Positions 38,001 to 44,124 of a stretch of DNA of 62,866 nucleotides are shown piece after piece. The DNA is from a virus. The stretch lies in IMG/VR virus record IMGVR_UViG_3300030333_004509, positions 1 to 62,866 of that record; one strand, given 5' to 3'. A program made the translations under genes and the position numbers. Within the stretch, counting starts at the first letter, position 1. Each line of letters begins with the position of its first letter. The notes beneath the pieces were generated by a model. That model was not told where the DNA came from and did no database searches. It saw only the letters and a list, made by a program, of their open reading frames with translations.

Positions 38001-38659
38001 GCGGGTTCGGTCACATGGCGAACATGACAGCCTTCTACCTTCTTGCGGGTGAATGGGTGCTCGGATCTAACGGCTTGCACTTGATCGACGACAAGGACGA
38101 AGGCTCGGCTATGCTTGGGTATGCGATGAACAACGCACTCGAGGAAGTCGTAAATGTACGGAATGCGCCGATTGCGGGTGAAGTGCTTGACTGGATCTCA
38201 GACGAGAAGATGCAGTACCCAAGACGGATCTCGGATACTACCGCGAACTTGATTGAATCAAGCGGGATTCTGGGGATGATCCCTGTGTTGCGGACACAAG
38301 AGGTGGCCGAGTGGATGGAGGAAGATGAGCGGCGTGCGGCATTCAAGGAAGGGTGGGTCGCTGCAGAAGAAGCCGAGATGGCTGGAGCTCGAGTTCGCCC
38401 AAGACGTAATTACATTCCGCCAGGTATGATCACGTTCCTCTTTGACAACAGTCCTCTCGGAGAGTTTGACCGCATGATGAAAGCTTGGGAGATGACTCCG
38501 CAAGAAGAGACTATGGAGTTTCAAGGTCAGCTCTACCGCTGGGCACGTACTTTGGCGGGGGCGGATATCCAAGAGATTCGGGGTAGCCGCACTGCATCGC
38601 TTGAAGAACCTTATAGCATGCGCAAGTTTAGAGGCATGCCTGAAGAACCAATGGATTAG
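26087..38659 (+). CDS. Giant polyvalent virion protein (JAMM, ART and zincin signatures)
   Basis: A 4190-residue protein starting at GTG (TAGTG overlap). Visible parts, in order: a helical N-terminus with a hydrophobic stretch near residue 425 (AALPFLLLTPDALFG); a JAMM/JAB-like metallopeptidase site H1147-N-H1149-P with S1160 and D1163; an ADP-ribosyltransferase-like segment with H2141 (WFHATQSDF) and Y2170 (FGPGLYLAEN), plus an ART-like end near 2715 (NVDGALHFG ... LILFDP); a zincin HELGH at 2799-2803 with EEHFAEAFEAY downstream; and a C-terminal ~1000-residue helical region with membrane-like patches (HWLMSLMFPFWAY) and the RTPLSGY motif near 3876. This matches the concept of phage polyvalent proteins. 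Ejection into the host is inferred from position. Confidence 0.75.
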   Translation: MSDYEDTPEGLPEPEVPKIDDTYGLREEDIKEYMDIAGVSRQKAIRVLAPNLGAQVAQREAKLDIRKQQDEVVDRLDITGLGNKLKGNQGAIEMGLTPRYTDHNDVLDKHAQSVGMSADEYRQELGALNVGYEALVEDIVTRGRPVEHALKMADKRGSLARVDSRTREIEQTGHYLQTKARVLARTDPEAAKELGIEIDPIFVDEESSFGLSGTSEYERRQVVSQPGEYGFQAAQMQAEALVTSNPELGQWVKELSASHVGGDTYITRRATQKLDKWKAANPGYDQKEAEDLEKVFIDQAMEELGIFKTIGWWQMPIFMSSRYRYGDAKDDSFITAMAPQIEIVGLNNKGHVVTRTAGAGQYGIKTVDFLQAGVVGGLATIGTEEDWWSGSKRGIANQRDFLEWSQDLAGHDASTIKKAGYGIAALPFLLLTPDALFGTAGAAKIAGRGGKLVRKGAVTRKHMTSIEDILSGAKGGDIDALTMADIERIQALDKSLMLNDEIAEQMDLLDGQIGAFLGRSNPYTGFTFVKGEPNKGIKLADDLPGNLGGQGINLHPTRRKARAKAQAQELAEREARAKAKGKVEKKGIEIETPKVEIPDLYDYAGHLKRIRTARKAVDDLDVGDFAPRLDADITSESVRITNIISDIADAEVAANFRLKMKGSLDDALKRPGVPARGANTEDAARFWYSDMVEEVRKLPGMEKATDELAAIDRALAAGEITEAEAKAARKPFQAQAAARRQVYNQLESIAKKAQKIADDSPLKRTKQALDRAEEAVKANLESRIAAWYVLHDQLQGGLLFKGRRRVNPLAEGSKLANKIKDFIDLTPDAQNFAGMLQKYFNMSQAEADANARLFDAAAKAWAYQNQRTPHDWWKRTIAGVKSKEDFIERFKNGPPDVTNPPGKGGKVTPDGDGPTPDPTGMVPVVAPHWQGNMNTVAGRASTALPDGYRLEGFGGEALEFPSGIGPKGDRGLMNKLAIRIRNAGVDIDPYRTSKKDLFESINKGLLELSETANGRVVIDELVEEGFFRNIGQRNWKVIGPDGSVVKEVTNSDALDVVAQAVEKLLDDGVMVRHAEDMGGDIRVGPVVYGMSHAAVRAALKDHPREVGVHFIGDQQIFRFGDEFDDKVKYGHDNTAALAKRPDHVAYHNHPDPEGYRNWFSRDDLMFFPFLALREQRVIMADGSVLQLEMLGDAGWNGWNNLSHIGRLFNGDYTTVAEMERGDAVFHAVLRDYSERIDNDVFEAAEAAHRADVNAGKFGPRPEAGPELVEYNKRQNRALFESLSRRYEKLLKEDYGIDARVTVYEGRIPDRRLAPDVEAVSDPRPVAREGELRVKDPIEPLAVKRADDTPQVPVEEEFTSLVKKLGPDGLNALSFKSDDFMRNVITRNQSGTVTSEVVEFIPVDKIGLGRLANLGDWRVTDNAKIEQAKNLLRGFINDYRQKLVDIGAVKKVDNKDRIQYRIDREEDVWDTTWMNYDANVEAAILSDAWLDGPVSILAHTAHDLDRQFAMLSRDIFSPAEVAAIKQELASDPRILDAIELINESTAYKPGRQPRFYREKKEAPTKLSADPQNNEVATFLGTLRASPEPFGEAADNFKQKLLVLKDHASQLGDLLVPYQDKFLGLIADDDNLIQLALVADARRNSGFFKQTSQPGNISDHCRKIATLKWRLRTGDFKGGSIDPAIQEIASDLLPTELDLQRMLADEQAFLRNELDILRGQLQKERHQLVRDLRVLDTIGIINAKNASFDSTIAEAKARLQSPVNSAFEYMELMNMGGPPKTHMYGLRVRDPEKLQEYITSVETKLRDPSLEAEKTAHLLGRRRELKDHLFIQSRWRKMLEEASKRPGSYLEEAVPTLTKTEEFAPPNFPGLDKHFNPRDAERIRNEVAWLQDPENVGMDDGSPVVAGIGLDSGSSVTVMLLDEGYIEIQPTDMLSQLERMERSDAYEYVGVPHLKGFLSPKAETSAPTITEFNMFTADVKHEEISARARDLQGEIARAAHAVRNLASEIRSGITYAGDGKQVYRDYKYGLGRFASLMTDSIRESKHSFVALDNAKNVPISSPALGLGETVLENLARQGVPADTSVHTLVGMLNNRTSLMHNLSPTTREIIERRAFDQDMIRHASAAESHELMVSQVNATPWFHATQSDFNIYDYSLKYSGKHYGNAFGPGLYLAENPELSVVKYMAGAGLGTRTIPDARNQLAAVKVNARNIIDIRGYPEDLANQFDELGMPMEALVLRGGYQPLTQKLLDEATGRTRTRTGATFYRGYMTPTRMSNEGLFNASSEIHLISRAQAKLQSIAEELGLKAADVTDDAQYATLTSDESLMSRLDTDRRTFGAHPSDEAISDIEALAKAGDSEPFPVPGSEPIPGFFYTPAAESWLWREMLMDNAAHIAYDPRFYSRGGAEIIADLSHRDMAYQLDRLRYETSQKFRNRSVSRAPDAWNMLRKMYSGRGKQLRAAESGSDTMRAVQEARQKDLQEWVHQSYETDAGTQRFPELPEYPGDDSVGFTGDPPDTPSEELQLLENFAREVLDAAKEGKLDKYATGERRIFGDIHSEYQPWDVDDHVFGWNILDSIGSIEYNLPTASGQTELPNLRRLARLHKRGRLPPGGLNKFKLNMIQTLEHNGINTLDDLRVYYNMDRTRRADTVFRLKGPDGKQLDKPSSEYLTALVLGGGIAARAPKQADISGLIERCHKFLDARAPTKIDLHTMLMNNNVDGALHFGSMDSNVLILFDPMASKLDNAVEVLVEKGRVFDDDILYHTRRVDDLIEEERAAVEFLDDGRAVIYALGEPDPVSVIHELGHILRRQMSKDDLDGVTAYLNKKLGLEGEDALTHKGNKFVGSKENVRRAEEHFAEAFEAYVARGTAATDIKPAFSRLKVFLGQVVARMTRSNQTIDIDPDVEVFFDKLLKETPDAEPILRRVSGRVQEHMNISGTGSPFPEVSAFEFFSEESRRVGATHIGTKLDADGNVTETIELTRESLEAEYDKLQNLVDSKKLDPEEAVLRIVDEDGNAVPVMHDMYDGGKSTFDLNDVGSLQVRLERERAEALTATMPMAHTKSAAHAVKEFSPIEALQSRLATPGAKAGIGRAALFTFFGGDPNKALRLLPPMQRMEIRAGSRSVEQAIGECVTLVAEANQYEKGGLGKVVKYLTGEILNFEFGGRSVMSSGWNSASSVADAIRVSATEALETDHKALMGALTVFIERTKPHKADERTFTEMFDQFARNDPDAAQLLDKAMHRMFKGKGSFLSDVGNVIQIGKNPTPEEYKLLEALLYFSGSTKRNGKLIDDAGLTWEQRTTKLFDEVNKIYGPKGDIVTKKMALVMAGHGTAGRVFRSWTDMGVAVEEDVVAAFKKMMMGEAISPEIRPRVMDVVRRYGYNPFFLESSMLDAGYHLPLQARKKLSEALARGLEKADPRVEKWEKLGNIPASFQKFLGSEQNMKSVFGAWFRYMKLRMTRGAVMIRPRYFLMNTIDHFTQMGMVTGIRPALISTVRLSAQNALAVPGVNKALAILEKASTLPAGGKYQIKVEQARKILQSGGDAVANALGKMMGASKYNIKLNDILEGKPGTFKVTDKNGLIKVYSYQDIRAIMVQEGIFATFDTTALGKVVRESVENQWRGSTFKDAKTKARYLAEDLLFNSIDDIAEAWSERERAGAVITLIEMGYDPKTASRMTIDALYDYAGTMTSIDRHWLMSLMFPFWAYQKNANRQIFNMMFSPRGAYRMGVIRRFHEGSTYLASELYWSAIVDPYGVYYDGLDDNQKKTYDAVRTRIEFGYGPIDELSDEHRERMERAFNVQDLKDLSAEQINIIENGYGSPSQQSPKVRTAIMRLFAGHGSGAVRVTDGRILDMSDFMSIYSGYDSSGADYYNVTGEELRTPLSGYDPDAWVKMSVKEKERLILNAKLEESKTAFRMATLPRPQEHELPSYYRDRAFISIPPIFDKNTQQYHKLLQDTGHESPWTGVFLPENTIQGGFGHMANMTAFYLLAGEWVLGSNGLHLIDDKDEGSAMLGYAMNNALEEVVNVRNAPIAGEVLDWISDEKMQYPRRISDTTANLIESSGILGMIPVLRTQEVAEWMEEDERRAAFKEGWVAAEEAEMAGARVRPRRNYIPPGMITFLFDNSPLGEFDRMMKAWEMTPQEETMEFQGQLYRWARTLAGADIQEIRGSRTASLEEPYSMRKFRGMPEEPMD

Positions 38660-38667
38660 GAATCCGA

Positions 38668-38696
38668 TTAACTTACTCGCTTAAATGAGTTACACT
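38668..38696 (+). promoter_or_regulatory. Promoter for fibre/lysis genes
   Basis: TTAACT (38668-38673), a 17-nt spacer and TACACT (38691-38696) lie in the 53-nt gap after the giant gene. The -10 runs into TTTCGCGGAG, placing the ribosome site 6 nt after it, as at 18253 and 45120. Confidence 0.55.
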
Positions 38697-38712
38697 TTTC
38701 GCGGAGATCATC

Positions 38713-39168
38713 ATGAACTACAACGGCTGGAATCGATACGGAGTTTCTCGGGGTGGTCCGTCAGACCCGACCTCTGCTACAGCACTGACTACGTCATTCC
38801 AAGTCTTCGCCTGCACAGCAGACGCTACAAACCATGCAGGCTCAGCCAACTTTCCCGCGCACTGCATTCTTATGGGCGTCGAAGTAGAGCTCAACGGAAT
38901 CACAGCTGCGTCGGGTACAGAAGTTACTATGTACATTGCTCGAGACGCTGCGGGTGATGTGCCTCTGACACCCAGCACCACCTCAGGTGCGGTGCAAGAG
39001 ATCACTTTCGGGAAGACAACGTCAACTGAAGGTGGGGTGCTCTTCCCCGTCGAAGTGGATTATCACTTCTTCAGTGAGACCGATACAGCCAATAACATCT
39101 ATGTCTGCCTCAAGACTTCAGCCACTGCTGTCAAGGTCAAGCATATCCGCGTTAACTGGAGGGCATAA
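38713..39168 (+). CDS. Small virion surface protein
   Basis: A 151-residue Thr/Ala/Ser-rich beta protein with an N-terminal MNYNGWNRYGVSRGG. The size and composition fit a fibre-base or decoration domain. It has its own promoter and is joined to the following fibre gene by TAATG. Confidence 0.55.
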   Translation: MNYNGWNRYGVSRGGPSDPTSATALTTSFQVFACTADATNHAGSANFPAHCILMGVEVELNGITAASGTEVTMYIARDAAGDVPLTPSTTSGAVQEITFGKTTSTEGGVLFPVEVDYHFFSETDTANNIYVCLKTSATAVKVKHIRVNWRA

Positions 39169-40544
39169 TGGCTCGGTTTAGTGATGTCTTTGCCCCCAAG
39201 AGCCAGACAATCGTCGGCACACTCACAGCGGGTGATCTCGAGGTCGACAGTCCCACACTCAGCATTGACGCGACTAATGACCGTGTCGGCATAGGACTCA
39301 CAGACCCCGACAGTAAGCTGGAAGTTCTTGCCACAACCACTCAACAGAAGTGGTCCTATGACGCAGACAGCTTCGCCACAGTTACCGTTGCGGATGCCAG
39401 CCACACGACGATTGCCACGGGAGAGTCTGGGAACCTTATACTGGATGCGGCGGGTGACATCGAGCTGAACGCTGACAGCGCTGACATCGTGTTCAAGGAT
39501 GGGACGCACCAGCTGGCTAAGATTGCCTCCGGTTCAGCCACCATGACCATCGGTTCTGGCGTAGCCGAGGATACTTTTCTGGTCTTCGACGGTAACGCCG
39601 CTGATTGGCGTATCGGTATTGACGATTCCGCCGATGAACTTGAGATCGGCGTGGGTGGAGCGCACGACACTACTCCTGCGATTATCATCGACACTTCGGC
39701 CAATGTGACCGTAAGCACAGACCTCACCGTAGCTGGCGGCGACATCACCTATGGCAACGGACAGAATGCTACAGCATCCGTCGCAGCTACAGCCCACAAC
39801 GTTGCCGGTAAGAACCTGACCATCACAGCCGGTCCGACAACGGCAGGCACGACGAACAACATTGCTGGTGGGAGCCTGACTCTACAGGCAGGGCAAGGCA
39901 AGGGCTCTGGTGCCGGTGGTGACATCATCTTCCAGACCGCCAACGCGGGGGGTTCAGGTAGTAGCTTGAACTCTTTGGCTACAGCACTCACAATCAGCGA
40001 CGATCTAAGCTCAACATTCACGGGACACGTAGTCTTCGCCGAGAGCACCTCAGTGAAGTGCGGAAGTAACGCCATCCTGTCGGATAGCAGCGGCACGATG
40101 ACACTGTCGAATATCGACGCATTGGACGCCACGACTGAAGCTACGATCGAGAGTGCAATCGATACCTTGTCCAACCTGGCCAGCATCGGAACGATTACCA
40201 CTGGCGTCTGGAATGGGACCGCAATCGCCCAGGCCTATATTGCCGCCGATGCGATTAACGGGGACAAGATCGCCGACGATGCTATTGATTCGGAGCACTA
40301 TGTAGATGGGTCGATCGATACCGCACATATCGCCGACAACCAGGTGACCCTGGCCAAGATGGCCGGGTTGGCGCGAGGTAGCATCATCGTTGGAAACGCC
40401 AGCGGAGATCCAACCGCTCTGGCAATCGGGTCTAACACCTACGTCCTCAAGTCAGACGGAACCGACATCGCTTGGGCCGCGTCTTCCGGGGGCGTTGCCG
40501 TTGACGACCCAAACCTTATTCTTCACACTCAAGTTTTCTCGTAG
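39168..40544 (+). CDS. Tail fibre protein
   Basis: A 458-residue, Thr/Ser/Ala/Asp-rich protein. It has an N-terminal attachment (MARFSDVFAPKSQTIVG), the phage-fibre signature 'DRVGIGLTDPDSKLEV', repeated beta turns (LTISDDLSST, GSLTLQAGQGKGSGAGGD), and C-terminal short repeats (ADAINGDKIADDAIDSEHY, GSIDTAHIADNQV) that are typical of trimeric fibre shafts in marine phages. No chaperone or enzyme domain is seen. It probably contacts the host surface. Confidence 0.75.
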   Translation: MARFSDVFAPKSQTIVGTLTAGDLEVDSPTLSIDATNDRVGIGLTDPDSKLEVLATTTQQKWSYDADSFATVTVADASHTTIATGESGNLILDAAGDIELNADSADIVFKDGTHQLAKIASGSATMTIGSGVAEDTFLVFDGNAADWRIGIDDSADELEIGVGGAHDTTPAIIIDTSANVTVSTDLTVAGGDITYGNGQNATASVAATAHNVAGKNLTITAGPTTAGTTNNIAGGSLTLQAGQGKGSGAGGDIIFQTANAGGSGSSLNSLATALTISDDLSSTFTGHVVFAESTSVKCGSNAILSDSSGTMTLSNIDALDATTEATIESAIDTLSNLASIGTITTGVWNGTAIAQAYIAADAINGDKIADDAIDSEHYVDGSIDTAHIADNQVTLAKMAGLARGSIIVGNASGDPTALAIGSNTYVLKSDGTDIAWAASSGGVAVDDPNLILHTQVFS

Positions 40545-40552
40545 GATAAATC

Positions 40553-40924
40553 ATGGCTGCTATTACTAAGCGCGCACTTCAGCCTGCTGCCAGCGGTAGC
40601 GAGGTTGTTGCTGTATCTGTTGACGCTACATCCAGCGCAGGTACGGCTGTGCACGAAGGTCCAAGCAACACGTCTCATTATGATGAAGTCTGGATCTGGG
40701 CGACTAACATCAACACATCGACTGAAACGCTTACGATCGAGTTTGGCGGGACAACCGCAGCGCTGCACCACTTCGTCACCACCATCAACCCCAATGAGAC
40801 TGTCTTGGTGGTTCCTGGTTGGGTGCTGAAGGGAGCGGGCACTGAACTTGTCGTCAAAGCGTTTTCCACCACAGCCGATAAAGTCAATCTCACGGGATAC
40901 GTTAACCGTATCGATCAGTCGTAA
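40553..40924 (+). CDS. Small beta-sandwich structural protein
   Basis: A 123-residue beta-rich protein (YDEVWIWATNINTSTETLTI, then TVLVVPGWVLKGAG) of the kind that decorates phage capsids or fibres. Its overall style resembles the two related small proteins at 43736 and 44125. It is joined to the next gene by TAATG. Confidence 0.55.
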   Translation: MAAITKRALQPAASGSEVVAVSVDATSSAGTAVHEGPSNTSHYDEVWIWATNINTSTETLTIEFGGTTAALHHFVTTINPNETVLVVPGWVLKGAGTELVVKAFSTTADKVNLTGYVNRIDQS

Positions 40925-41769
40925 TGAGTAGTAGACACACGCGAATACCGGGTCCGATCAATCTCCAGACGACTATGAAGCAGCGTCGGGAGATTATTGG
41001 TCGCAGTGAGTGGATCTCCATCGACATCAACGATGGTAGCTGGACGGAGAATGATCCGAATAGCACGCTTGTGTCTAAGGCCACTGGAACCGGCGGAATG
41101 ACAATCTCACTGGAATCTGACCGAGACAGCGATACTTGGAGCACAGCTAACCAGACTTGTGTTCGATGGTTCAAGCCACTCACTACGCCTGTCGGTAGCT
41201 TGATGAAGTGGGAAGACGAGTTTGGTGTAGAGTTCCTCGTCCAGCGGATGTCTACCACGGCTAACGACGACAACATGTTGGTTGTCGGACTATCGGATGA
41301 TCCCACTGATACATCGGGACAGAAGTGGGCTGGTGGTCAGATGACCAACAAAGGCAACGGCGACTTTGTTTTGAAGTTCGGCGGCGATCAAGACTTGAAC
41401 ACGCTGACCGGTGGGTCCAGTGACATCGGAAGCACACCAAGGGCATACGTCAACTGCATGCTGCAGATCACAGACGATCGAAGCAGTGACGCGATTGAGC
41501 CCATGGGCGTGACTGGCGTCGTCTTGGATTCAGACAACGATGCCCTCACCAACCTCAACGCAAACGGCCAGAACATTGGGTGGAACAACTCCAACAATGT
41601 CTACCTCGTTGTGGCTGCAGGGTGGGCAACGTCTGGCGCGAGCTCAGACTCAAGCGCGGTATGGAAGGTCTGGTATCGACTGACTCACAGCTTCTCTAAG
41701 CTGGATCCTCAGTACATCCCTGGCGGAGGAAATAATCCTCGCGGTGGTATACCAGGATCGAGTAGGTAA
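40924..41769 (+). CDS. Virion surface protein, lectin-like fold possible
   Basis: A 281-residue, Gly/Ser/Asp-rich protein. The spacing of Trp and Gly residues in 'SLMKWEDEFGVEFLVQRMS' and in 'NVYLVVAAGWATSGASSD', and the end in a flexible Gly/Pro/Asn tail (YIPGGGNNPRGG), suggest a jelly-roll carbohydrate-binding or fibre-tip domain. That is inference from composition only. Confidence 0.5.
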   Translation: MSSRHTRIPGPINLQTTMKQRREIIGRSEWISIDINDGSWTENDPNSTLVSKATGTGGMTISLESDRDSDTWSTANQTCVRWFKPLTTPVGSLMKWEDEFGVEFLVQRMSTTANDDNMLVVGLSDDPTDTSGQKWAGGQMTNKGNGDFVLKFGGDQDLNTLTGGSSDIGSTPRAYVNCMLQITDDRSSDAIEPMGVTGVVLDSDNDALTNLNANGQNIGWNNSNNVYLVVAAGWATSGASSDSSAVWKVWYRLTHSFSKLDPQYIPGGGNNPRGGIPGSSR

Positions 41770-41771
41770 TC

Positions 41772-42020
41772 ATGGCAGATACACAGATCGACAAAGTTTG
41801 GGCTGTCACTAACGGAATCCGCAAAGACGTTAGTGAGATTAAGATCTGCATGGCAAGACTTGATGAGCGATCGGCAGCGAGAGAGAAAGCCGTGGAGTTA
41901 CAGTCGACCCGACTGGACTACATGGAAAGGAAACTCCAGAAGCTAGATCTGAAGGTGGCCGCGGCTATGGGTGGCGTGGCTCTGATCTCTTATGGACTTC
42001 AACTCTTGGTGCAAACATGA
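41772..42020 (+). CDS. XhlA-like holin candidate
   Basis: An 82-residue protein with a charged coiled-coil N-terminus (residues ~8-58) and a single C-terminal membrane helix (VAAAMGGVALISYGLQLLV, residues ~62-80). This is the topology of XhlA-type holin partners. The next gene is the lysin candidate, overlapping by 4 nt, so a lysis role is likely. Confidence 0.65.
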   Translation: MADTQIDKVWAVTNGIRKDVSEIKICMARLDERSAAREKAVELQSTRLDYMERKLQKLDLKVAAAMGGVALISYGLQLLVQT

Positions 42021-42607
42021 GTTATCTACCTCCAGTATTACGGGCTGCTAAAGCGCAGGATTATGCCGTCTTTGACGGTAACGAAGACTATGACTTGAAC
42101 ATTATCGGTGTGCGCAACGACATCTCGCACCGCAAGCCAGATCTCTACCTGGACGATCTGTACGTCTTCTGGAAGCAATCAGGTATCTGGCGATGCTTCA
42201 ACGCCGCGATGACTACAACTCCCGGCGAGTACTACCTGGTCCACCCGATGCGCCCATCGCAAGGCTGCGCCATCATGGTGCCTGGACAATACAGGGGTGC
42301 ATATAAGCAAGGGCTCCACAAGGGTAAGCCAGGACTTCTTCAGAGAGGGGCCAAGGTCAAGTGGTACAGAGACAACGATCGAGACACTGTACTTGACCTC
42401 GACCCCGCAACTATCGGAGAAGGCTACGCTGGGTTGAACATCCACCGAGGGGGGCGAAGTGATCGAGTCGGGCGATGGTCCGCCGGATGCCAGGTCCTCC
42501 ATCCCCCCGACATGGATTTTTTGCTCGAGCTCTGCAAGAAGCAAGTCGAGACCAATGGGTGGGAGAGCTTCACCTACACCCTTCTTACAGAGGACCAGCT
42601 TAAATGA
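42017..42607 (+). CDS. Endolysin candidate, L,D-transpeptidase-like (SAGCQV) hydrolase
   Basis: A 196-residue soluble protein. The key segment 'YAGLNIHRGG ... VGRWSAGCQVL' has an upstream His and an S-A-G-C motif, recalling the H/SxGC active site of YkuD-type L,D-transpeptidase-like enzymes. Here it lies in a small family whose N-terminus reads 'IIGVRNDI'. The gene sits between membrane lysis proteins, so cutting of peptidoglycan peptides is likely. No signal peptide is seen, so it would depend on a holin. Enzyme class is inferred from the motif. Confidence 0.6.
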   Translation: MSYLPPVLRAAKAQDYAVFDGNEDYDLNIIGVRNDISHRKPDLYLDDLYVFWKQSGIWRCFNAAMTTTPGEYYLVHPMRPSQGCAIMVPGQYRGAYKQGLHKGKPGLLQRGAKVKWYRDNDRDTVLDLDPATIGEGYAGLNIHRGGRSDRVGRWSAGCQVLHPPDMDFLLELCKKQVETNGWESFTYTLLTEDQLK

Positions 42608-42840
42608 GTAGGCTTACCCGCGATCAAAGGCGTGCTCGCCGCCGTAGAGTAATCTCGAGAGCCGTAGCTCTCGCCCGTGAACTACACATGGGAGACGAAG
42701 AAAAGCAAAAAGAGTTTATTGTTGAGATTGTAAATCGTGCTATTGATATTCCAGGGCTGACAGAGAACGCAGAAAAGAAACTACTGATGGCAGTAGCGGA
42801 AGTTCTGATCGACTTGGTATCGGAGAACAGCGATGGATAA
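42604..42840 (+). CDS. Hypothetical helical protein of the lysis cassette
   Basis: A 78-residue protein, with a basic N-terminus (RDQRRARRRRVISRA) and an acidic helical remainder. No membrane segment. It overlaps both neighbours (ATGA junction at 42604; 8 nt at 42833). Function unknown. Confidence 0.55.
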   Translation: MSRLTRDQRRARRRRVISRAVALARELHMGDEEKQKEFIVEIVNRAIDIPGLTENAEKKLLMAVAEVLIDLVSENSDG

Positions 42841-43033
42841 GAAACTAAAGGGTGCGGTTGTCGCACTGATCGGGTCTCTATGCTACGGAGGTGCTCAGCT
42901 GATGGGCATGGAAGAGCGTATTGCTAAGCTCGAGGAGCTCGTACTCGCTGAGCCTGAAGAAGAGTCTGAAGAGTCTGAAGAGATCGAAGAGTCTGAAGAG
43001 TCCCCTGAAGAGACCGAGACTGAAGAGGGGTAA
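42833..43033 (+). CDS. Small membrane protein with acidic tail
   Basis: A 66-residue protein. Residues ~6-22 (KGAVVALIGSLCYGGAQL) form a short membrane helix preceded by lysines. The last ~25 residues are Glu/Ser repeats (EESEESEE). Possible second holin or antiholin; position in the lysis cassette is the only support. Confidence 0.5.
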   Translation: MDKKLKGAVVALIGSLCYGGAQLMGMEERIAKLEELVLAEPEEESEESEEIEESEESPEETETEEG

Positions 43034-43038
43034 ACGCG

Positions 43039-43371
43039 ATGGATCCGTCGATGCTAGTGGAACACATCGACGCCATCGGGCTCATACCTTTGCTCATCTG
43101 GCAGTCGTTGAGAATGGAGAAGAAGCTCGACGCTCAGGCTGAGCAGATGGCTAAGCAGCGCAAAGAGAACGATGCCCGCAATGTAGAGATGGTGAAGGGC
43201 TGGGAGAAGCAGCTGGTAGCTCTCGTCAACAAGTACGAAGAGCGAGAAGACGAGATTCGCACCCGCTACGATAATGTAATCGCAAACTACAACAACGAGC
43301 GGGATCGCATGTTCCGTGACATGGATCGCAAACTCGACGATGCGATCCGCTTCTTCCAAGCGAGACCTTGA
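43039..43371 (+). CDS. Membrane-anchored coiled-coil protein, spanin- or BhlA-like
   Basis: A 110-residue protein with an N-terminal membrane-like segment (IDAIGLIPLLIWQSL, residues ~10-24) followed by a charged coiled coil to the end. This shape fits an inner-membrane spanin or a BhlA/UviB-type bacteriocin-like holin. No lipoprotein partner was found nearby. The stop overlaps the next ATG (TGATG at 43371). Confidence 0.5.
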   Translation: MDPSMLVEHIDAIGLIPLLIWQSLRMEKKLDAQAEQMAKQRKENDARNVEMVKGWEKQLVALVNKYEEREDEIRTRYDNVIANYNNERDRMFRDMDRKLDDAIRFFQARP

Positions 43372-43727
43372 TGGCGGGGCGTAAGAACAGGCATCTTAAA
43401 GACGCTGTACCGCGAGATAGGAAACTTAAACGTCAGGTACAAGAAGCTGTAGCACCACGCACTTTGTCGATGGGTACTGCGTCTCACGCACCATTCGGGT
43501 TTCAGGTTCAGGGTGAGCTAAGCGTAGAAGACGCGGCTACCTTCAGTGCGGGAGTTACAGCCAATGGTGGTGTGACTATTACGACAACCACCGCAGCCTT
43601 AACCTTACCTCGTATGACAACGACTCAGCGCAATGCTTTGACTGCAGCCGTGGGCATGATAATCTACAACACAACAGATTCTAAGTTCCAGGGCTACGCA
43701 GGTAGTTCCTGGGTCAATCTACATTAG
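43371..43727 (+). CDS. Short fibre-type protein
   Basis: A 118-residue protein with a basic N-terminus (MAGRKNRHLKDAVPRDRK) and a C-terminus that reads 'LPRMTTTQRNAL ... GMIIYNTTDSKFQGYAGSSW', a pattern very common at the ends of phage tail-fibre proteins. It may be a fibre tip or an accessory subunit. Confidence 0.65.
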   Translation: MAGRKNRHLKDAVPRDRKLKRQVQEAVAPRTLSMGTASHAPFGFQVQGELSVEDAATFSAGVTANGGVTITTTTAALTLPRMTTTQRNALTAAVGMIIYNTTDSKFQGYAGSSWVNLH

Positions 43728-43735
43728 AGGTTCCC

Positions 43736-44113
43736 GTGGCTACTTCAATCACGACTCTCAGTTCTCAGTTTGAAGACGTCATCATTCAAGACACGAATAC
43801 TGACGAGAACATTAAGAACGACATCACCCAAGGAACCGGATCCGTCTACTCGATTCAAGTGGCCAACGGTATCGGATCAACGTCTATCTTCTTCAAGATC
43901 TATGACGGTAACTCTGCCGTAGTCGGAACCACAGAACCCATCTTCATCATGAAGGTTGCAGCCAGCGCTACTAAGCAGCTGATTATCCCTGACGGTATGC
44001 CCTTCACCACAGGTCTCTGCTACTGCACGACGGATCAGAACGGAAGTCAGGGAGCTGGCGGCGGTTACTCCAGTGCCTCAGGCAACGTCACTGTTCGCAT
44101 CGTTACGAGCTAA
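43736..44113 (+). CDS. Small structural protein, paralogue of next gene
   Basis: A 125-residue beta-rich protein starting at GTG. Its central pattern (SIFFKIYDGNSAVVGTTEP, then QLIIPDGMPF) matches the next protein (AVYLKVYDLASG...VGQTHP, then QFNFPDGIAF) along the full length. The two are tandem paralogues and may form a mixed surface array. Confidence 0.6.
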   Translation: MATSITTLSSQFEDVIIQDTNTDENIKNDITQGTGSVYSIQVANGIGSTSIFFKIYDGNSAVVGTTEPIFIMKVAASATKQLIIPDGMPFTTGLCYCTTDQNGSQGAGGGYSSASGNVTVRIVTS

Positions 44114-44124
44114 AGGAACACATC

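Noticed and set aside
26087-38659. Giant protein as an N4-type virion RNA polymerase
   Set aside because: I could not find a T7-like polymerase motif series; the visible signatures are ART and peptidase.
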